A stretch of 57,512 nucleotides of DNA from Taibaiella sp. (GTDB lineage Bacteria; Bacteroidota; Bacteroidia; Chitinophagales; Chitinophagaceae). Both the position numbers and the translations under genes were made by a program. The notes below the pieces were generated by a model. The model did no database searches, had not been told where the DNA came from, and saw only the letters and a program-made list of their open reading frames with translations. Of the stretch, positions 27,134 through 34,603 are shown piece after piece (position 1 is the stretch's first letter; each line of letters begins with the position of its first letter). Location: contig JAIOYR010000014.1 of the NCBI GenBank assembly GCA_021740995.1, positions 1-57,512 on the forward strand. Reading direction: 5' to 3'.

Positions 27134-27586
27134 TTAAAAAGGTAAGTCGTCAATAGCCTCCGGCGATGCATTGTAAGCCGGTGCGCTGCCATAGTTATTG
27201 GCAGGTGCTGCATTAGCTGCAGGCGCATTATATGCCGGTGCATTGTATGCAGGTGCCTGCTGTGGTGCTCCTGCCTGCGGCGCTGCTGCCGTAGCACTTT
27301 CTACACGCCATGCGTCCAGATTGGTGATGTATTTTGTTACTCCGTCTTTCTTATCTACGTATGAGTTGCCCTTGATATTAAAACTTACTTTCACTACATC
27401 GCCGGCATTGAAGCGGTCTATAATGTCGCATTTGTTTTGTACCAGTTGCAGCTTGGCAAAGTTGGTATATAGGTTACCATTTATCTCTTCTGCAAGCTCT
27501 ACTACAAACTCACGCTTCTTAAACTTTTCGCTTACCTGCTGTGCATCATACTTTACGAGCAATTTACCTGTTACTTCTAAATTCAT
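27134..27586 (-). CDS. DUF3127 protein with SSB-like C-terminal tip
   Basis: The ATG at 27586 gives 150 residues: an OB-fold type DUF3127 domain (about 1-95: MNLEVTGKLLVKYDAQ, KREFVVELAEE, DVVKVSFNIKGN, TNLDAWRVE), a low-complexity Ala/Pro/Asn linker with repeated APAYN units, and the acidic end AIDDLPF. That end matches the tip by which SSB recruits repair proteins. A much longer upstream reading frame runs into the tRNA and was discarded. Confidence 0.88.
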   Translation of the reverse strand: MNLEVTGKLLVKYDAQQVSEKFKKREFVVELAEEINGNLYTNFAKLQLVQNKCDIIDRFNAGDVVKVSFNIKGNSYVDKKDGVTKYITNLDAWRVESATAAAPQAGAPQQAPAYNAPAYNAPAANAAPANNYGSAPAYNASPEAIDDLPF

Positions 27587-27673
27587 TTTAGTATATTTTA
27601 AATTATTGATTACATAAGAAACAAAAAACACTGATCCAAAAATACTGATCAGAGATTGAAAATAATAAAAAAA

Positions 27674-27697
27674 GTGCTGATTACAGCACTTTTTTTC
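27674..27697. terminator. Terminator downstream of tRNA-His
   Basis: GTGCTG (27674-27679) pairs with CAGCAC (27684-27689), flanked by A-runs and T-runs on both sides, so it can work in either direction. It ends the tRNA transcript. Confidence 0.75.
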
Positions 27698-27717
27698 AAT
27701 CGCCTTGGTTTTCGGGG

Positions 27718-27792
27718 GGAGACTGAAGGGTTTCGAACCCTCGACCCTCAGAACCACAATCTGATGCTCTAACCAACTGAGCTACAACCTCC
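27718..27792 (-). tRNA. tRNA-His (GTG)
   Basis: The minus strand folds as a full cloverleaf: acceptor GAGGTTG/CAGTCTC, D stem GCTC/GAGC, anticodon stem TCAGA/TCTGA with loop TTGTGGT (anticodon GTG), and T arm GAGGG-TTCGAAA-CCCTT. An extra G at -1 (27792) opposite discriminator C73 is specific for tRNA-His. The CCA end is not encoded. Confidence 0.96.
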
Positions 27793-27903
27793 GTTTAATA
27801 CTTCCGTATTTTATTACGGACAGCAAAGGTAGGGAAAAAACATAAATCCTAAACGGACAACTGTTATATTTTTAAATAGAATAAATGTCCGTCGATAAGA
27901 TTA

Positions 27904-29892
27904 CTACCCCTTCAACACCTTGTACACTTTTTCCCCTACGCCTTCATTGCTTATACGCAGCAGGTATAGTCCTGTGGCCAGTGTATGTGCGGGTATGGTG
28001 ATACGGGTATTGCCTTCATTGTTGGTTTGCCATAGCAGCTTGCCCGTTACATCGGTCAGGGTCAGCACACTGTTGGCGGGTATGCCGTCGGCTATCCAGT
28101 TGGTGGCTGCCGGGTTGGGGTATATGCTTATGCCGGCAAACTGCATTTCCTGCACGCCCAGCGATGCATCTCTGGTAATGCTGGTAACGCTGTCTATAAG
28201 CCAATAGTTAGGGTCGGTAACCAGGCTGGTCATTGTTTTGCTCCATTTGAAATGGAACCCCTGCGATGCCTGATTGTTCAGCACGCGTATAGTAGTATCG
28301 CCGGTGGCAGACCGCAGCCTCAGCTCCAGCGGCACCTGAAAATTGGCTACCGAAGATGGCACTGTAGTTGTCTGGTTTAGTTGCACTATCACATCATTGC
28401 CTGTCTGGTTCCACCGGGCACTAAACACGGGGTAGCCCTCTTTGTAAAACCACTGATTGAAGAACGTATCCATATTGACACCGTTTATGGTGTTGCCTAT
28501 CATAGCTGCAGTCAGGTCTTTGAAGTCCATAATAGTACCCGTACTATTGCTGCGCGATGTCTGCCAGCCTCGCAGCAGGTCGAAGAAGTAGGTGTCGTTG
28601 TTGATTACGTGCCTGAGTGTGTGTATCACACATGCCCCTTTGTCGTAAGAAAGACGGCTGCTGAATATGCGCCCTTCGCTGGTGGTATCCGCTACATACA
28701 GCGTTCCTCCCGGCTCTTCCATCACAAAATCCTGACGGTCGCGTATATCGGCTGTAGCCTGTGCACGGCTGCGAAAATGGTCGATGTACAGATATTCTGA
28801 ATAACTGGCAAAGCCTTCGTTTATAACTATATCTGACCATGAACCACAGGTAACATTATCGCCAAACCACTGGTGTGCCAGCTCGTGTGCCACCAGCCAG
28901 CTCTGAAAAAAGCCCATGGTGCTCATAGTCTGGTGCTCCATACCACCGCTGAGCGGTGCCATGGCATGACCATACTTTTCTTTCCAGAACGGGTAGCGCC
29001 CGAAGATGCTACTGAAAAAATTCATCTGCTGCTCTGTACTGTCTATAATGTTTTTGAAGAAGGGTAGCGTCATCGGATTGTCGTAGACATAGTTTTGTAT
29101 CAGCATGCTGTCTGCGCTGCCGGTGAAGTGCATATAGAATGAATAATCAGTGTACTTGGCCACCGCTACCGATATAAGATAATAGTCTATGGGGTATCTT
29201 TCCTTCCACTCGTAGCGGCTGCGCCCGCCACCCATGGGTGTTACCGCCTGCAGCAGCCCATTGCTGCCTACTTTCAGCGAGTCGTCTACCGTAACCCATA
29301 TATCGGCAGAGTCTATCTTATCCCTTAGCGACTGCTTGCAGGGCCACCAGTCTTTAGCACTATAAGGCTCGCTGAGCGTAAAGGTAGCCCAGTTGTCCCA
29401 GCTGGGCGACTGCAGCGTGCTGATGCCATGAATATCGAAAGAACTACCTGATTCCGGTGTGCCATGATAAAATACCTGTGCGGTGAACATAGTACCTGTG
29501 GTGCGTGGTGTACCAAATGTAACCCTGCAGGTATCGCCTGTAACGGTAGCTGTGTGCAGCACTCCATCTATAAGCACAGAATCAATAACTAACGGTGGCA
29601 GCATCTCGAACACATAGGCATCGAGCGCGGGGGCTACAACCTGCGCTGTGGTGGTTACATCTCCGGCTATGGTAGTGGCTATATTGGTCATCTCCAGATT
29701 CAGTTTCACATACTTCACATCATATTTATCTTCATCAGGATGTGCTACTGTAGTTTTGGCAGCAGATTTCAGTCCTGCCAGTTTACTCTTCACCGAATGG
29801 CACTGCCAGTGGCTATCGTGCCGCTGACTATATCCTTTACCATACGCACATACCAGCAACAGGGCTGCAACTACTTTGCTCTTATAACTCAT
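27904..29892 (-). CDS. T9SS-exported M1 family aminopeptidase
   Basis: The 662-residue protein has a signal peptide (ending KGYSQ), an M1 N-terminal beta domain, and a gluzincin site with HELAHQWFGD plus the distal Glu in NEGFASYSEYLY. The exopeptidase motif reads GGMEHQ rather than the classical GAMEN. The C-terminal 85 residues are a T9SS type A sorting domain (IYPNPAATNW, ATGLYLLRI). It should trim peptides at the cell surface or outside. The gene is alone. Confidence 0.93.
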   Translation of the reverse strand: MSYKSKVVAALLLVCAYGKGYSQRHDSHWQCHSVKSKLAGLKSAAKTTVAHPDEDKYDVKYVKLNLEMTNIATTIAGDVTTTAQVVAPALDAYVFEMLPPLVIDSVLIDGVLHTATVTGDTCRVTFGTPRTTGTMFTAQVFYHGTPESGSSFDIHGISTLQSPSWDNWATFTLSEPYSAKDWWPCKQSLRDKIDSADIWVTVDDSLKVGSNGLLQAVTPMGGGRSRYEWKERYPIDYYLISVAVAKYTDYSFYMHFTGSADSMLIQNYVYDNPMTLPFFKNIIDSTEQQMNFFSSIFGRYPFWKEKYGHAMAPLSGGMEHQTMSTMGFFQSWLVAHELAHQWFGDNVTCGSWSDIVINEGFASYSEYLYIDHFRSRAQATADIRDRQDFVMEEPGGTLYVADTTSEGRIFSSRLSYDKGACVIHTLRHVINNDTYFFDLLRGWQTSRSNSTGTIMDFKDLTAAMIGNTINGVNMDTFFNQWFYKEGYPVFSARWNQTGNDVIVQLNQTTTVPSSVANFQVPLELRLRSATGDTTIRVLNNQASQGFHFKWSKTMTSLVTDPNYWLIDSVTSITRDASLGVQEMQFAGISIYPNPAATNWIADGIPANSVLTLTDVTGKLLWQTNNEGNTRITIPAHTLATGLYLLRISNEGVGEKVYKVLKG

Positions 29893-30004
29893 TCTTTGTT
29901 TTTTTAGCGTGCTAAAACTAAGGCTTTTTCACTAAATGCCTGAAAACCAGCATGGGCTATCATCGTTTCCTATGGTCGAATAATCATATTCCTGCTCCTT
30001 TTTG

Positions 30005-30012
30005 TACATTTG
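30005..30012 (+). promoter_or_regulatory. Bacteroidota -7 box (TACATTTG)
   Basis: TACATTTG lies about 93 nt before the ATG at 30105, leaving a leader that contains a CCCCTTTAGGGG hairpin (30066-30077). Confidence 0.4.
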
Positions 30013-30058
30013 TTGCCAAAATCTCCGAACCACCACCTATAGAGCAATCAGCTCAATT

Positions 30059-30087
30059 TGTGGCTCCCCTTTAGGGGCGGGGGGTAA
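30059..30087. repeat. GC-rich intergenic palindrome
   Basis: CCCCTTTAGGGG (30066-30077) followed by a G-run is a short palindrome of a kind widely scattered in Bacteroidota intergenic DNA. Similar CTCCCC/GGGG arms occur at 31771-31795. Confidence 0.5.
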
Positions 30088-30104
30088 AAGTAAAACACAA
30101 CAAT

Positions 30105-31508
30105 ATGGATATTCAGCAATTATACACCAGTTGTCTCAGCGAGGCAGCCTACTTTATAGCCAGCGATGGCGAAGCCGCAGTAATAGACCCACTGCGCGAT
30201 GTGGACACCTACCTGCAAATGGCAGCAGAGAAGGGCGTGAAAATCAAATATATTTTCGAAACGCACTTCCATGCCGACTTTGTGAGCGGACATATAGAAC
30301 TGTCGCAGAAGACAGGTGCACCCATTATATATGGTCCTGATACCAGGGCTGCCTTCAAGGTGCATGTAGCAAAAGACGGCGAAGAATTTATGGTGGGCAA
30401 GCTGAAGATAAAAGCGATACACACACCCGGCCACACACTGGAAAGCACCTGCTACCTGCTGCACAACGAAGCGGGCGAACCCTATTGCATCTTCACCGGC
30501 GATACGCTCTTTGTAGGCGATGTGGGCCGGCCCGACCTCTTTAGCGGCAACCTGAGCAAGGAAGACCTGGCGGCTATGATGTATGACACACTGAACAACA
30601 AAATAAAACCACTGCACGATAATATCCTTGTTTACCCGGCACATGGTCCGGGTTCTTCCTGCGGCAAAAGCCTGGGACCGGAAACGCATAGTACCATAGG
30701 CGCTCAGAAGGCCACTAACTATGCCCTGCAGGATATGACTAAGGAAGAATTTATAAAAACCGTGACCACTGGCTTGTCTACTCCGCCGGTTTACTTCCCT
30801 ATCAATGCCGGCATCAACCAGAAGGGCTATGAGCCGCTGGACGACGTTTATGCAAAAGGACTGGAGGCATTGTCTGTTGCCGACTTCAAAGCCAGGGTAA
30901 AAGATGGCGCCTGGATACTGGACACACGCCCGTCTACCGTGTTTACAATTGGTTTTGTGCCGGAGTCTATAAGCATAGGGCTCGATGGCAGGTTTGCAGA
31001 GTGGGCAGGTACCATACTGCCTTACAATCAGCCGCTGGTGCTGGTGACAGAGCCCGGCAAGGAAAAAGAAAGCATCACCCGCCTGGCCCGTGTGGGTATA
31101 GACAATGTGAATGGCTACCTCAACGGCAGCTACGAGGCCTGGCAGGATGCAGGAGAGCCCATAGACCTCATCATAGACATAGAGGCAGACGAGTTTGCGA
31201 TGGACCTGCCGCATGACCCCCTGCTGGATGTGATAGATGTGCGCAAGCCCTCAGAGTTTGACATAGCCCATGTAAAAGGTGCACGCAACTTTCCCCTGGA
31301 CACCCTTACCGACCCGCTCAATGTAGCCATGATAGAAGACGACCACAATCTATATGTGCATTGTGCCGGCGGCTACCGCTCTGTGATAGCAGCATCGTTG
31401 CTCAAGCGTCACGGTTACCACAATCTGCGCAACGTACTGGGCGGATTTGCAAAAATAAAAACCGAAAAAACAATCCCCATAGTGCAGCCGGATAATGTAA
31501 AAATATAA
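30105..31508 (+). CDS. Persulfide dioxygenase/rhodanese fusion (MBL fold)
   Basis: Residues 1-240 form a metallo-beta-lactamase fold with THFHADFVSGH, IHTPGHTLEST and FTGDTLFVGDVGRPDL, as in ETHE1/CstB persulfide dioxygenases that oxidise glutathione or CoA persulfide with iron. Two rhodanese domains follow. The first (about 270-365) has lost its catalytic Cys (LVLVTEPGKEKES); the second (about 370-460) has an active loop HCAGGYRS. This is the usual layout of CstB-like proteins of sulfide detoxification. The gene is alone and is followed by a strong hairpin. Confidence 0.92.
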   Translation: MDIQQLYTSCLSEAAYFIASDGEAAVIDPLRDVDTYLQMAAEKGVKIKYIFETHFHADFVSGHIELSQKTGAPIIYGPDTRAAFKVHVAKDGEEFMVGKLKIKAIHTPGHTLESTCYLLHNEAGEPYCIFTGDTLFVGDVGRPDLFSGNLSKEDLAAMMYDTLNNKIKPLHDNILVYPAHGPGSSCGKSLGPETHSTIGAQKATNYALQDMTKEEFIKTVTTGLSTPPVYFPINAGINQKGYEPLDDVYAKGLEALSVADFKARVKDGAWILDTRPSTVFTIGFVPESISIGLDGRFAEWAGTILPYNQPLVLVTEPGKEKESITRLARVGIDNVNGYLNGSYEAWQDAGEPIDLIIDIEADEFAMDLPHDPLLDVIDVRKPSEFDIAHVKGARNFPLDTLTDPLNVAMIEDDHNLYVHCAGGYRSVIAASLLKRHGYHNLRNVLGGFAKIKTEKTIPIVQPDNVKI

Positions 31509-31540
31509 GCAGCCAGCACTACCACATCATAACACTTATC

Positions 31541-31574
31541 AGAGCGGGTGTCCCTTATTAAGGGCACCCGCTCT
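31541..31574. repeat. Long hairpin downstream of the persulfide dioxygenase gene
   Basis: AGAGCGGGTG and the following CCCTT pair with AAGGG and ACCCGCTCT, with a single bulge and a 3-nt loop. No T-run follows (GTATAT), so termination would be atypical; it may protect the mRNA end. Confidence 0.6.
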
Positions 31575-31770
31575 GTATATATGCAGCCGTCAAAGTCAGT
31601 CCTTGAACAAACGTTTCAAATTAGCCCACTATCATTTTTATAAGTATTGCACCAGCCTGATAGTAACACTGTCACGGTGAGTAAACAACCTGCCTGCGGC
31701 AGGCAGGTTTGCTGCGCTCAAAGACTTTTGAAATGACATGGGTATAGGTCCAGAGTAGGAAATGAGGGAG

Positions 31771-31827
31771 CTCCCCGCCTTTTTTCAAGGAGGGGATGCA
31801 GTAAAAAAGCGAAGGCTTTTTTACTGC
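31771..31827. repeat. Double palindromic intergenic repeat
   Basis: A CCCCGCCTT/AAGGAGGGG stem (31774-31795 region) is directly followed by a perfect 13-bp inverted repeat (31798-31810 with 31815-31827, loop GAAG). Paired palindromes like this resemble mobile intergenic repeats of Bacteroidota. Confidence 0.55.
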
Positions 31828-31898
31828 TGGGGTGGTGAAATTACGGGTAGTAGTAATACTTGTCAACTGCTACAATGTTGGTAGTGGTATACTTCACT

Positions 31899-32486
31899 TC
31901 ATCCCCCCACCTGCTCCACTGTCACCCCATCTATCCAAAACACACCCGGTGTCAGCACAGATACTTCTATCCGCAGCCGCTTCATGTTCTCCGGCATTTT
32001 GTACACCAGCTCATACCTGCGCCAGTCCGCAATATTTTCTGAGAGCTGCACCTGTGGCCCGGTCGTATGATCCAATGCCGTTACCCCGCTTACAGTCACC
32101 TTACAATCCGCTCCAGCATTTTTTGCCCAAAAGCTAATCTTATATGCTACACCCGGACTAGCCGCCACCTCCTGAGCGATACCGGGTGAGTACCACCCAC
32201 CCTTGGCAGAACACCCGCGCACATCAAATCTTAATGATTGCCTGCCCTCCTTTGCCCCGTTGCTATCTGATACTATATCAAGATCGCCGCTCCCTGTAGT
32301 CTTAGCGGTATATACCAGCCAGTTTACCGGCAATCCTTTTTCCACCACCTCAAAACCACCATTGAGCCCCACCTGCTTATCTATCACAGACTCGCTCATG
32401 GGCTTGGAGCAGCTATGCAGCAGGACTGCACTACCCGCTATCGCCAGCATTATAGTAACTGACCTCAATACTTCCTTACTGTTCAT
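31899..32486 (-). CDS. Lipoprotein with a carbohydrate-binding-like domain
   Basis: The lipoprotein signal has a lipobox LLHSC (Cys26). The mature 170 residues look like a CBM4/9-type jelly roll: GGFEVVEKGLPVNW, REGRQSLRFDVRG, GVAYKISFWAKNAG and the closing VFWIDGVTVEQVG. It probably binds sugar or another ligand at the surface. It lies 97 bp downstream of a Crp/Fnr regulator on the same strand. Confidence 0.82.
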   Translation of the reverse strand: MNSKEVLRSVTIMLAIAGSAVLLHSCSKPMSESVIDKQVGLNGGFEVVEKGLPVNWLVYTAKTTGSGDLDIVSDSNGAKEGRQSLRFDVRGCSAKGGWYSPGIAQEVAASPGVAYKISFWAKNAGADCKVTVSGVTALDHTTGPQVQLSENIADWRRYELVYKMPENMKRLRIEVSVLTPGVFWIDGVTVEQVGG

Positions 32487-32583
32487 TTTGTTTTGATTTC
32501 TGTTGTGAGTAATAAACTATGACGCAAAACTAAAGTCACTGTCACAATTACTTTTTGACATAAATCAAAAAAACAGAAAATGG

Positions 32584-33144
32584 CTACTTCTCGGCACGGA
32601 TGCGGCTCAGCGTTTCCTGCTTCATACCCAGGTAGGTGGCTATGCGCCCCAGTGGCGCCCGTCTTATTATCTCGGGGCGTTTGTCGCATAGCTGGGTGTA
32701 GCGCTCCTTAGCTGTTTTGAACTGTATAGACAAAAGCCGCTCCTCGAGCCGGGAATAATATTCTTCCAGTATCAGCCTGCCTGCACGCTCTGTCTCCGGG
32801 AAGCGCAGGTACAACTCATTGAGCACGGTATGGCTTATAGCCTGTATGGTACATGCCTCAAAACACTCTATAGACTCGTAAGAGGGTTTGCGGGAGATAA
32901 AACTATAATAGGCAGTAGCAAAATCATCCTCAGTGGCTATCCAGTTGCACACCTCCTGCTCGTCGGACATATAGTAGCCACCTGCCATTCCCTCCTGTAT
33001 ATAGTACAGATAGTTGCACACCCGGCCTGCCTGAAAAAACTTTTCATTCTTTTTGTACGAAAAAGTTTCTATGTTGCCCGATAGCCAATGAGCACCCTCC
33101 GGCGACAGATCCACCAACTGCTGTATTTTGGATACCAACCCCAT
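32584..33144 (-). CDS. Crp/Fnr-type transcriptional regulator
   Basis: The ATG at 33144 gives 186 residues: a cyclic-nucleotide-binding-like beta barrel (about 20-125: FFQAGRVCNYLYYIQEG) and a C-terminal helix-turn-helix (PLGRIATYLGMKQETLSRIRAEK). Residues that contact cAMP in Crp are not clearly kept, as in many Bacteroidota relatives. It may control the lipoprotein gene behind it. Confidence 0.85.
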   Translation of the reverse strand: MGLVSKIQQLVDLSPEGAHWLSGNIETFSYKKNEKFFQAGRVCNYLYYIQEGMAGGYYMSDEQEVCNWIATEDDFATAYYSFISRKPSYESIECFEACTIQAISHTVLNELYLRFPETERAGRLILEEYYSRLEERLLSIQFKTAKERYTQLCDKRPEIIRRAPLGRIATYLGMKQETLSRIRAEK

Positions 33145-33258
33145 ACTTGTAGGAACGATGAATTTATGATGCCGACAAAGGTCGCAAATATTTTTTTGTG
33201 TATAGTGCAACACTATTGGAGTGACAAGGTGACCAAAGAGGATTCACCCTCGTTCGGC

Positions 33259-33311
33259 GTAGGTTATACCTACTGTTGTCCGGTAAAAGTTTTTTGTCGG
33301 TTCTGGACAAC
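33259..33311. repeat. Tandem palindromes beside the membrane ORF
   Basis: GTAGG-TTATA-CCTAC (33259-33273) is followed by a 9-bp stem (33275-33283 with 33303-33311) that ends on the stop codon of the AT-rich membrane ORF. The flanking CTCGTTCGGCG recurs at 33954-33964 in front of another AGGT/ACCT palindrome. Confidence 0.6.
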
Positions 33312-33715
33312 TACTCATTTGATACGCTACCAACGGATTTTATGTGTTTCAAGAAAAACAGAGTGAATAATGTAATGCTAATAAGTCCATTAAAAACACC
33401 ATCCAATAGATTAGAAGGAGATGCAATAAAAGTGTATACAGCATATTCGGACAATAAAATTAAAGCCATTTTTATAGCAAAATGGTGAAGCGTCTTTGAT
33501 TTCATTGAATAATACATTGGCAACGCTAGTAGAATTATGAAAATTATTGGTAGACTTAAAAAAGTCAACAAATAATAGAAAAAATCATCTGCCGTTTTAA
33601 TATTACTGAGGTGGATAAATGCAAAATTGTTACCCTTAAACATCTTAAAAAGATAAAAGACCAAATATTTTGCTAACCAAAAAAAAACAATATTCAAAAA
33701 TGACGGCTTCAACAT
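33311..33715 (-). CDS. Hypothetical AT-rich integral membrane protein
   Basis: The 134-residue product has three or four hydrophobic segments (about 8-25, 45-68, 80-98, 105-122) and basic loops (SMKSKTLHHFAIK). I recognise no family. Its base composition is clearly more AT-rich than the neighbours, and it is boxed in by palindromic repeats, which suggests recent acquisition. No partner gene is adjacent. Confidence 0.6.
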   Translation of the reverse strand: MLKPSFLNIVFFWLAKYLVFYLFKMFKGNNFAFIHLSNIKTADDFFYYLLTFLSLPIIFIILLALPMYYSMKSKTLHHFAIKMALILLSEYAVYTFIASPSNLLDGVFNGLISITLFTLFFLKHIKSVGSVSNE

Positions 33716-34076
33716 AAATTTAATTCTTTAACAGATTATAAAATGTTGGCGCTGGTCGGATTGAAATTTCCGACCCCATCGGGTCTTCCCGTTTTTTCTA
33801 CGGGAGACCCGAGGACATCAAGGTACAAAAGTTCAGTAAATATTCATCAACTACATAGCCCTGATATACGCCGGAACTTCTGATACAACAATAAGTATTG
33901 CGTTTAGCGGCAGTACCCTGATGTAGGCGGGTCTTGCGAAGGGCGAGGGCCCTCTCGTTCGGCGGAGGTACAACCTAGTGCGAACATGGGATAAAACGCA
34001 ATTAACTTCTTAATAGCATTGTGTACTGCGGCGATAAGTGGTAATCCAGTAAATTGCAACCATAAAAACACAAAAC
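33716..34076. other. Repeat-filled gap before the DUF937 gene
   Basis: The 361-bp stretch holds repeat copy A and, at 33954-33985, a structured GTTCG...CGAAC hairpin with an inner AGGT/ACCT stem. No ORF is supported. Confidence 0.65.
33743..33875. repeat. Palindrome pair plus direct repeat copy A
   Basis: A GGTCGGA/TCCGACC hairpin (33753-33775 region) is followed by copy A of a 95-bp repeat (33781-33875): a GGGTCT...AGACCC hairpin with a T-rich loop and a conserved 65-bp tail. Copy B is at 34495-34590 in the same orientation. Confidence 0.7.
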
Positions 34077-34454
34077 ATGTTCGACCAGATATTACAGCTT
34101 GTAAAAGAGCAAATGAGCAATAGTACAGAGCTAACAGCGGCAATACCGGCACAGCAGCAGGAGGCTGTGAATAGTGAAATTGCCAACCACGTAACCGAAA
34201 AGCTACAGGCACAGGGCGCGGGAGGTATGTTAGATATGCTGGGTGGCGGAATGGATATTAACAACATCACTTCCGGACTTGCAGAAAAATTGGGTACTAA
34301 GTTTGGCTTGCCGCAAATGGTTACCGGTGCTATCGTTTCCGCATTGCCGGGTCTGCTAAAGCAATTTACCGGAAAAGACTCATCTGGTGGCAAAAATGGC
34401 TTGGACGCCCTGACCGGTGGCCTTGGCAGCAAGCTCGGCGGCCTTTTCGGCTAA
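34077..34454 (+). CDS. DUF937-like small protein
   Basis: The 125-residue protein starts with a helical region (MFDQILQLVKEQMSN, AIPAQQQEAVNSEIANHV) and has glycine-rich segments (GGMLDMLGGGMDINN, GLGSKLGGLFG), as in DUF937/YidB-like proteins. Function is unknown. There is no signal peptide. It sits between the two direct repeat copies. Confidence 0.75.
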   Translation: MFDQILQLVKEQMSNSTELTAAIPAQQQEAVNSEIANHVTEKLQAQGAGGMLDMLGGGMDINNITSGLAEKLGTKFGLPQMVTGAIVSALPGLLKQFTGKDSSGGKNGLDALTGGLGSKLGGLFG

Positions 34455-34494
34455 ACTACAGCGCTACTTTTTCTGTATCCGTTCGGTCCTCGTA

Positions 34495-34590
34495 GGGTCT
34501 CCCCGTTTTTTGTACGGGAAGACCCTACAAAATCACAGTACGAAAGTTCCGTAAATATTCATCGGCTGCATAGCCCTGATATACGCCGGA
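34495..34590. repeat. Direct repeat copy B
   Basis: Copy B shares the hairpin and the tail with copy A at about 85% identity; the last 20 bases (to CGCCGGA at 34590) are identical. It lies between the DUF937 gene and the stop of the MORN gene. Confidence 0.7.
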
Positions 34591-34603
34591 TAATCATTTG
34601 CTC

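Larger units (their letters stand above)
31509..31898. other. Repeat-bearing intergenic region
   Basis: This 390-bp gap has no gene. It contains four stem-loops: AGAGCGGGTG-type stem at 31541-31574, a CCTGCCTG/CAGGCAGG palindrome near 31690-31708, a CTCCCC...GGGG pair at 31771-31795 and a perfect 13-bp hairpin at 31798-31827. Confidence 0.7.

Noticed and set aside
27587-27757. N-terminal extension of the DUF3127 protein
   Set aside because: The extension reads through the terminator and tRNA-His; the internal ATG at 27586 matches the family start.
30120-31214. 364-residue minus-strand ORF
   Set aside because: It is exactly antisense to the persulfide dioxygenase gene, is Cys/Val/His-rich and carries no domain.
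33250-34590. Integron cassette array with attC sites
   Set aside because: The palindromes are not flanked by the RYYYAAC/GTTRRRY core sites of attC and no integrase is present.
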